DNA from: Paenibacillus allorhizosphaerae
GTDB lineage: Bacteria; Bacillota; Bacilli; Paenibacillales; NBRC-103111
Reading direction: 5' to 3'
Assembly: GCF_910594985.1 (NCBI RefSeq)
Contig: NZ_CAJVCE010000015.1
Coordinates: 1 to 64,000 of the forward strand
DNA length: 64,000 nucleotides
This document shows positions 59,483 through 64,000 of this stretch, piece after piece (position 1 is the first letter of the stretch; every line of letters starts with the position of its first letter). The position numbers were made by a program, and so were the translations under genes. Under the pieces are notes generated by a model. The model saw only the letters and a program-made list of their open reading frames with translations, was not told the DNA's origin and did no database searches.

Positions 59483-60223
59483 ATGAAGTTTAAGTTGTTT
59501 AAAGAACGTAAAGGAAAAGCGGATCAAGCCAAAAACAATCAGTTTGTCAAGATCGGCCGAGAAATTTTTATGGCGGCGCGCCAGGGAGGTCCGAATCCGG
59601 AAGCCAACTTTGCGCTCAAAGTTGCAATGGAGAATGCACGACGCCTTAACATGCCGAAGGATAATGTGGAACGAGCGATCAAGAAAGCGACGGGCGACGG
59701 GGACAACATTGAATACGAGGAAATTATGTATGAAGGCTACGGTCCGGGCGGTATCGCCATTATGGTCAAATGCTTGACGGACAACCGGAACCGTTCGGCT
59801 GCGGATGTGCGTGCGGTCTTCAACAAAAGAGGCGGCAACATGGGCGAATCCGGCTGCGTCTATTATATGTTCGATCAGAAGGGGATTTTGCGCATCGATC
59901 GGGAAGAGCATGTGCTGGATGAGGACGAGCTAATGATGCAGGCGCTGGAAGCCGGGGCCGAGGATGTCGCTGCGGAAGAGGGAAGCTTTGAGATCGTAAC
60001 CCACCCGCACGACTTCGAGCAGGTGAAGACGGCGCTCGAATCGCAGGGACTGCAGTTCACGGAAGCGGCGGTCACTTGGGTTCCGCAAAACACCATCAAG
60101 GTTGAAGGGGAAAATGCGGAAAAGCTGATGAAAATGATGGATGCGTTCGACGATTTGGACGATGTGCAGGACGTGTACTCCAACTATGAGGTAGACGAGG
60201 AAGAATTGGCCAAGATCGGCTGA
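59483..60223 (+). CDS. YebC/PmpR-family protein (YeeN subgroup)
   Basis: A 246-residue three-domain protein. N-terminal KNNQFVKIGREIFMAARQGG-NPEANFALKVAMENARRLNMPKDNVERAIKKA and GYGPGGIAIMVKCLTDNRNRSAADVR are the family hallmarks. The short start (KFKLFKERKGKADQAK) fits the YeeN-like branch. YebC-like proteins have been reported as transcription regulators and, for some, as factors that relieve ribosome pausing. ATG 59483 follows GGGAGCG. Confidence 0.94.
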   Translation: MKFKLFKERKGKADQAKNNQFVKIGREIFMAARQGGPNPEANFALKVAMENARRLNMPKDNVERAIKKATGDGDNIEYEEIMYEGYGPGGIAIMVKCLTDNRNRSAADVRAVFNKRGGNMGESGCVYYMFDQKGILRIDREEHVLDEDELMMQALEAGAEDVAAEEGSFEIVTHPHDFEQVKTALESQGLQFTEAAVTWVPQNTIKVEGENAEKLMKMMDAFDDLDDVQDVYSNYEVDEEELAKIG

Positions 60224-60342
60224 GTAGAGGGAAGAAACGCTTCAGGCCTTTGGCGGCTTATGCAGAGGTGGTATCCGGCGGGAGCCATCGCCTGAGACGA
60301 AGTTCTGCAGGACAAGTTTCGCCGAAAGCCGGTAAGTTATAT

Positions 60343-60392
60343 AAAAGGATGGACCCGAGACAGCCGAGGCGGCGCTCAGGTTCATCCTTTTA
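60343..60392. terminator. Terminator between the YebC and nitroreductase genes
   Basis: AAAAGGATG-ACC...GGT-CATCCTTTT arms with A and T runs on both sides. Confidence 0.8.
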
Positions 60393-60430
60393 TTCATCAC
60401 ACCAAAAATAATAAGGTTTATCGAAGCTTA

Positions 60431-61096
60431 TCAGGTTACGATCCGCAGGATGTCGTCCACTTCTTTGCGCGCAAGGCGGGCGGGACGTTCTGCCGGATGA
60501 CCGAGCGCGATGACCATATTGATTTGGCATTCCGGCCGAATATCAAGGTAAGTACGCAGCTGTTCCTGCGCGAGCAGTACCGGTCCGGTCATCGGGCAAG
60601 TCGCGAGGCCCCGGGCATGCGCGGCGAGCATCAAGTTTTGCGCGGCAAGGCAGCTGCTCTTGATGCCTTCCTCGGCCCAGACCGCGTCGTCCACCAGTTG
60701 CACGGGATCGAAGATGCGCTCGCGGAATTTGGAATTGTAAGGGGTGGCCAGGCAAACGATCAGCACCGGAGCTTCCGAGAAAGCGGTAGCGTATGGGCCG
60801 AACGATTTGGTCAGCAGCCGGGCTTCTCTGGAAAGACCGCGCTCTTCCGCTTCGGCGGCTCTCTTGTGCAGCTGTTCCCAAGTAAGTCTTTCGATTTCTT
60901 TGATCATATCGCGGTTTTTGACCGCGATAAATTCCCAAGTTTGCGAATTCGTATCGCTCGGGGCGTATCGGGCGCAGTCTACGATCTCGCGAATATCTTC
61001 ATTCGAAATGTCCTGTTCCGTATACTTTCGGATGCTTCGACGGTCGAGCACGATCGTTTTGAAATCTTCATAAGATGCGGGCAAAGTGTTGTTCAT
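60431..61096 (-). CDS. Nitroreductase-family flavoprotein
   Basis: A 221-residue FMN oxidoreductase: VLDRRSIRKYTEQDIS, CARYAPSDTNSQTWEFIAV, a middle helix pair, and LAAHARGLATCPMTGP with the closing LGHPAERPAR. It reduces nitro compounds or quinones in the family. ATG 61096 follows AGAGGATGA. A perfect palindrome lies 34 bases upstream. Confidence 0.92.
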   Translation of the reverse strand: MNNTLPASYEDFKTIVLDRRSIRKYTEQDISNEDIREIVDCARYAPSDTNSQTWEFIAVKNRDMIKEIERLTWEQLHKRAAEAEERGLSREARLLTKSFGPYATAFSEAPVLIVCLATPYNSKFRERIFDPVQLVDDAVWAEEGIKSSCLAAQNLMLAAHARGLATCPMTGPVLLAQEQLRTYLDIRPECQINMVIALGHPAERPARLARKEVDDILRIVT

Positions 61097-61129
61097 TCTG
61101 GATCATCCTCTCCACGGTGTACCCTATAG

Positions 61130-61148
61130 CTTAGTACTTGGTACTAAG
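61130..61148 (-). promoter_or_regulatory. Palindromic operator of the nitroreductase gene
   Basis: CTTAGTAC-TTG-GTACTAAG is a perfect 8-bp inverted repeat. Similar TAGTAC-type sites are used by DUF24/HxlR redox regulators (YodB, HypR) that control nitroreductases in Bacillus; the link is inference. Confidence 0.55.
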
Positions 61149-61246
61149 AGCTAACGTCCATTATAACGCGGTTTGCATAGAATAACAACAAGATGACCGA
61201 AAATGTGTGATTTGTCTTACAAGCTGCCGAGGGCATGGACGATTGC

Positions 61247-62344
61247 TTATTGCAGTACGACCGTCTCGCCTTCCTGCAGCCCGCTTACGATTTCGGTTTT
61301 CTCCGGCGTTTCCACTCCGACTTGTACCACGCGGCGCTCCAATGCCCCCGAGGCATTCATCACCATGACGAACGACTCTTCTTTTTCCCGCTGCACGACA
61401 AGCGTAGGGATGACGAGCGCGCCTGCTTTTTTGTCCGTTTCGATAGAGGCCGTTAAGCTGAGGCCTGCGATCAGCCGCTCATCCGGCTCGAGGGAAATGA
61501 CGACCTCGAATTGCGCGGCCGTGGTGACGGCGGCTTCATCCGCATCCGAATCGTTTTTGGCAAACTTGGACAGGCGCTCGACTTTCCCTTGCAGTTTGAC
61601 ACCTTTGAGCGCGTCCACTTTTACTTCGGCGTCCATCCCTTCTTTGATGCGGAACAAGTCATACTCGCCTACGATAGCTAGCAGCTGGAGCTTTTTGAGA
61701 TCGACGATTTTGCCGACCCGTTCGTTTTCTTTCAGCGATTGCGGTTCTTTGGTCGACTCGAATAGGAAAATGCCGTCCTCCGGCGCGCTGAATTGCGCCG
61801 ACTGAAGCTTCTCCGTCATCTCCGTCAATTGGACGCGGGAATGCTCCAGATTCAGACGGGAAATGTCCTCTTGCATTTTGCGGCTCTCCGATTTCGCAAA
61901 GCGCTGCTTGGCGTCCGTTTCCGAAATGCCTGTATCGGCGGACGAATCGCTGTCTATCGTCTCTTGAAACTGTCCGAGCCGGATGTCCATTTCCATTTTT
62001 TTGGCGTCCGCCTGCAGCTTGGCGATTTCGTTGCGAAGCGACGCGTCGTCGAGCTGGAACAGCTTGTCGCCTTTGAGAACCTGGGCTCCGTCGGTCACGA
62101 ACCACGATTTGATATCGGCCGAAAAAGGCGCATTAATATACGTTTGCTTTTGATACGACGATTTGCCTTTCACTTCTACGGTGCTGGTCAAGTCCTCCCG
62201 GGCAACTTTGAATTGCAGTGCGTTCGCCGGTTTTTGCATGGACTGCGCAGCCTGCTTCGATGGCTGGCTTTGCCAATACAACAAGCCGGTTATGCCGAGA
62301 ACGAGAATCGCTGCGCCGGCGGTCATCCATTTTTTCTTATTCAT
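61247..62344 (-). CDS. MacA-like exporter adaptor protein
   Basis: A 365-residue membrane-fusion-type protein with an N-terminal membrane anchor (MNKKKWMTAGAAILVLGITGLLYWQ), a lipoyl-like/barrel part (SADIKSWFVTDGAQVLKGDKLFQLDD), a coiled coil (about 105-190), and an OB/beta-barrel C-terminus. It pairs with the ABC permease and ATPase just upstream. YknX of Bacillus is the nearest named relative by organisation. Confidence 0.87.
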   Translation of the reverse strand: MNKKKWMTAGAAILVLGITGLLYWQSQPSKQAAQSMQKPANALQFKVAREDLTSTVEVKGKSSYQKQTYINAPFSADIKSWFVTDGAQVLKGDKLFQLDDASLRNEIAKLQADAKKMEMDIRLGQFQETIDSDSSADTGISETDAKQRFAKSESRKMQEDISRLNLEHSRVQLTEMTEKLQSAQFSAPEDGIFLFESTKEPQSLKENERVGKIVDLKKLQLLAIVGEYDLFRIKEGMDAEVKVDALKGVKLQGKVERLSKFAKNDSDADEAAVTTAAQFEVVISLEPDERLIAGLSLTASIETDKKAGALVIPTLVVQREKEESFVMVMNASGALERRVVQVGVETPEKTEIVSGLQEGETVVLQ

Positions 62345-62365
62345 AGCATCAAGGTCTCCTACGCA

Positions 62366-63763
62366 TTAGTCTCGTTTGATAGCGGTCAGCGCGTCGGTGC
62401 GCGAAGCTTTGACAGCCGGATATATTCCCGACAGAACCCCCGTCATGATGGCGAAAAACAAACCGATCGGCAGGATCCACGGGCTGATAAACAATATTTC
62501 CTGCTGTGCTCCCGGACGGGCGGGAGCCAGCTTCATGACAGCGATGTTGATCCCCCAGATGACCCAGTACGATAATAAAATGCCGGTCATTCCTCCCAAT
62601 AGTCCGAGCAGCGCCGACTCGACCATGAACATGTTGCGAATTTGTCTCAAATTCGCGCCGAGCACCTTCATGATGCCGATCTGCCGGCGGCGTTGGTAGG
62701 TGGACATCGTCATCGCAACGATGATCGAGATCGAAGCGACGAACAGGATAAATACACCGACCCCGCCGAAGATTAACCGGATGATCACAAGCTCGCTCTG
62801 CATGCGCTCCTCCCGGAACAGATTCGTTTCCACCGACAGCTTCAGTTTTTTGATCCATTGCTCCAACTCCTTGACGTTGGAGCTGTCGTCGACCTTAATT
62901 TTCACTTCGTTGAACGTGCCGCTGCTTGTACTTTTGGCTGCCGAGCCGGCGGAAGATTTACCATTCTTCTGTTCAATGGCATCCAGCAGCTTTTGGCCGA
63001 GCGCCGGGGACACAAAGGCGGTTTTCTGGTTCATTACGACATCGTCGGGCACGCCTTCGGGCTTTTTCAGGATACCGACAACCCGCAGCGGGAAAGGGGT
63101 TCCGCTCTCCTCCATACCGAGGTTCGGTTTATAAATTTGCGGCGTAAGTATGATTTGCTTCTGATACATCGGATACGCTATGTACATTTGATCTTCGAGG
63201 CGTTTCGCGGCCTGCGGGCTGTCGTTACCGCCAGGAGATTGAATCTGCCGCGCCTGGCGCATCTGCTGATCGAATAAGCCCATCGTTGCGCCGTAGCTGA
63301 GAATAATCGTGTTCTCCTGTTCGGACGGGCCTCCCTGATGCAGCTCGTAGCCGAAATCCGGCAGCGTCTCCAGTTCGGTGGCATACAAGCTGTTGATGTA
63401 ACCCCGTTTGTTATCGACTTGGAATTGAAAGTTGTTCAGCGTTTGATAGGTGCCGAGCGCTTTGACGTTCGGGAAGGTGCGGATCAGATCAATCTTGGCC
63501 TTCGTGAGCTCGTACGGCTTTGCCGCATTCGGGTCGCCCGAGTCGCTCTCCGACCCGCCATGTCCGCTGCGCACCGTGATTTCGTCTGATTTTAAATAAT
63601 AGCTCATCTGCATTCGGCTGTAATGATTGATCGATTCGCCAAATGACAGCGCGACGACGATCGAGGCGGAGCCAATGGCGATCCCCATAATGCATAGCGC
63701 TGTTACGACCACGCGGCGCTTGAGCTGATCCCAGCCCAGCCGCATGTAATCACTCCATCTCAA
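62366..63763 (-). CDS. MacB/FtsX-type ABC permease
   Basis: A 465-residue permease with an N-terminal helix ([25 protein letters not shown]), a large extracytoplasmic domain (about 45-330), then three C-terminal FtsX-type helices ([22 protein letters not shown]). Its start overlaps the ATPase stop by four bases. Confidence 0.9.
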   Translation of the reverse strand: MRWSDYMRLGWDQLKRRVVVTALCIMGIAIGSASIVVALSFGESINHYSRMQMSYYLKSDEITVRSGHGGSESDSGDPNAAKPYELTKAKIDLIRTFPNVKALGTYQTLNNFQFQVDNKRGYINSLYATELETLPDFGYELHQGGPSEQENTIILSYGATMGLFDQQMRQARQIQSPGGNDSPQAAKRLEDQMYIAYPMYQKQIILTPQIYKPNLGMEESGTPFPLRVVGILKKPEGVPDDVVMNQKTAFVSPALGQKLLDAIEQKNGKSSAGSAAKSTSSGTFNEVKIKVDDSSNVKELEQWIKKLKLSVETNLFREERMQSELVIIRLIFGGVGVFILFVASISIIVAMTMSTYQRRRQIGIMKVLGANLRQIRNMFMVESALLGLLGGMTGILLSYWVIWGINIAVMKLAPARPGAQQEILFISPWILPIGLFFAIMTGVLSGIYPAVKASRTDALTAIKRD

Positions 63764-64000
63764 TCGTCTTCACCTGCCCACACCGCGTCTTCGACTAAAC
63801 GGCCGTCGCGCAGCTGGATGACGCGCCGCGTTCGTTTGGCGACTTCCAGCTCATGGGTCACGATGACAAACGTGATGTCGAGCGTGCGATTCAGTTCGAT
63901 CAGCAGATCGATGATTTCCTTCTCGGTCTTCGTATCGAGATTCCCTGTCGGTTCGTCGGCAAATACGATGGCCGGTTCCGTCACGAGCGAGCGGGCAATG
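63760..64000 (-). CDS. LolD/MacB-type ABC ATP-binding protein (partial)
   Basis: The last 79 codons are seen; the gene continues past the right edge. Walker [14 protein letters not shown] and H-loop [10 protein letters not shown] are present, preceded by the end of the signature helix (IARSLVTEP). First gene of the exporter operon as read here. Confidence 0.9.
   Translation of the reverse strand, partial: IARSLVTEPAIVFADEPTGNLDTKTEKEIIDLLIELNRTLDITFVIVTHELEVAKRTRRVIQLRDGRLVEDAVWAGEDD

Overview
The window looks like chromosome of a spore-forming Firmicute of the Paenibacillaceae (Paenibacillus or Cohnella type). The grounds are moderately GC-rich coding DNA, strong Shine-Dalgarno sites with frequent GTG/TTG starts, Gram-positive lipoprotein signals, many glycoside hydrolases paired with AraC or ArsR regulators, a YtvI-like permease, a glutamate racemase, a cold-shock gene and YebC. 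No rRNA, tRNA, CRISPR array or complete insertion sequence was seen. Both ends are cut: a membrane-protein gene runs off the left edge and an ABC ATPase gene off the right edge.

Layout. 0-2.4 kb is an AT-rich accessory block: two tandem related multi-span membrane proteins and an XRE-HTH regulator whose C-terminus resembles a LytTR DNA-binding domain. 2.4-9.8 kb holds a GH15 glucoamylase overlapping a glucose dehydrogenase, a TIMP-like surface protein, an AraC regulator, a BdbC thiol oxidase and a GH4 alpha-galactosidase with a candidate AraC operator. 9.8-20.8 kb holds a sensor-less histidine kinase fused to an RsbR-like STAS domain, cell-wall enzymes (polysaccharide deacetylase, MurI, LysM-M14 peptidase), a YtvI-like permease, small HesB-like and YuzB-like proteins, an MFS pump, and a c-di-GMP-I riboswitch with its own terminator ahead of an unknown gene and a DUF2935 gene.

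20.8-37.3 kb is mostly polysaccharide use: an ArsR-type regulator, two GH43 enzymes and a sulfatase, then a VOC protein, an ECF sigma-DUF1835 fusion and two methyltransferases, then an AraC regulator, a GH110-like alpha-1,3-galactosidase, an orphan sugar-binding lipoprotein and a secreted 5'-nucleotidase. 37.3-53.1 kb holds an MFS pump, a phosphoesterase, a three-gene ABC-2 exporter operon, a CapA-like protein that appears to start at ATT, FAH and DUF92 proteins, tiny membrane proteins, a secreted beta-propeller protein, oligoendopeptidase F with an in-frame upstream signal peptide, and a pyruvate-oxidase-like enzyme.

53.1-64 kb holds a TerC-AbrB fusion under a yybP-ykoY manganese riboswitch followed by two terminators, a cold-shock gene, a Fur-controlled siderophore-binding lipoprotein with a fused FhuB-type permease, YebC, a nitroreductase with a palindromic operator, and a MacA/MacB-type exporter. 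Recurrent themes are extracellular carbohydrate release with local transcriptional control, envelope remodelling, and metal- or second-messenger-controlled expression.
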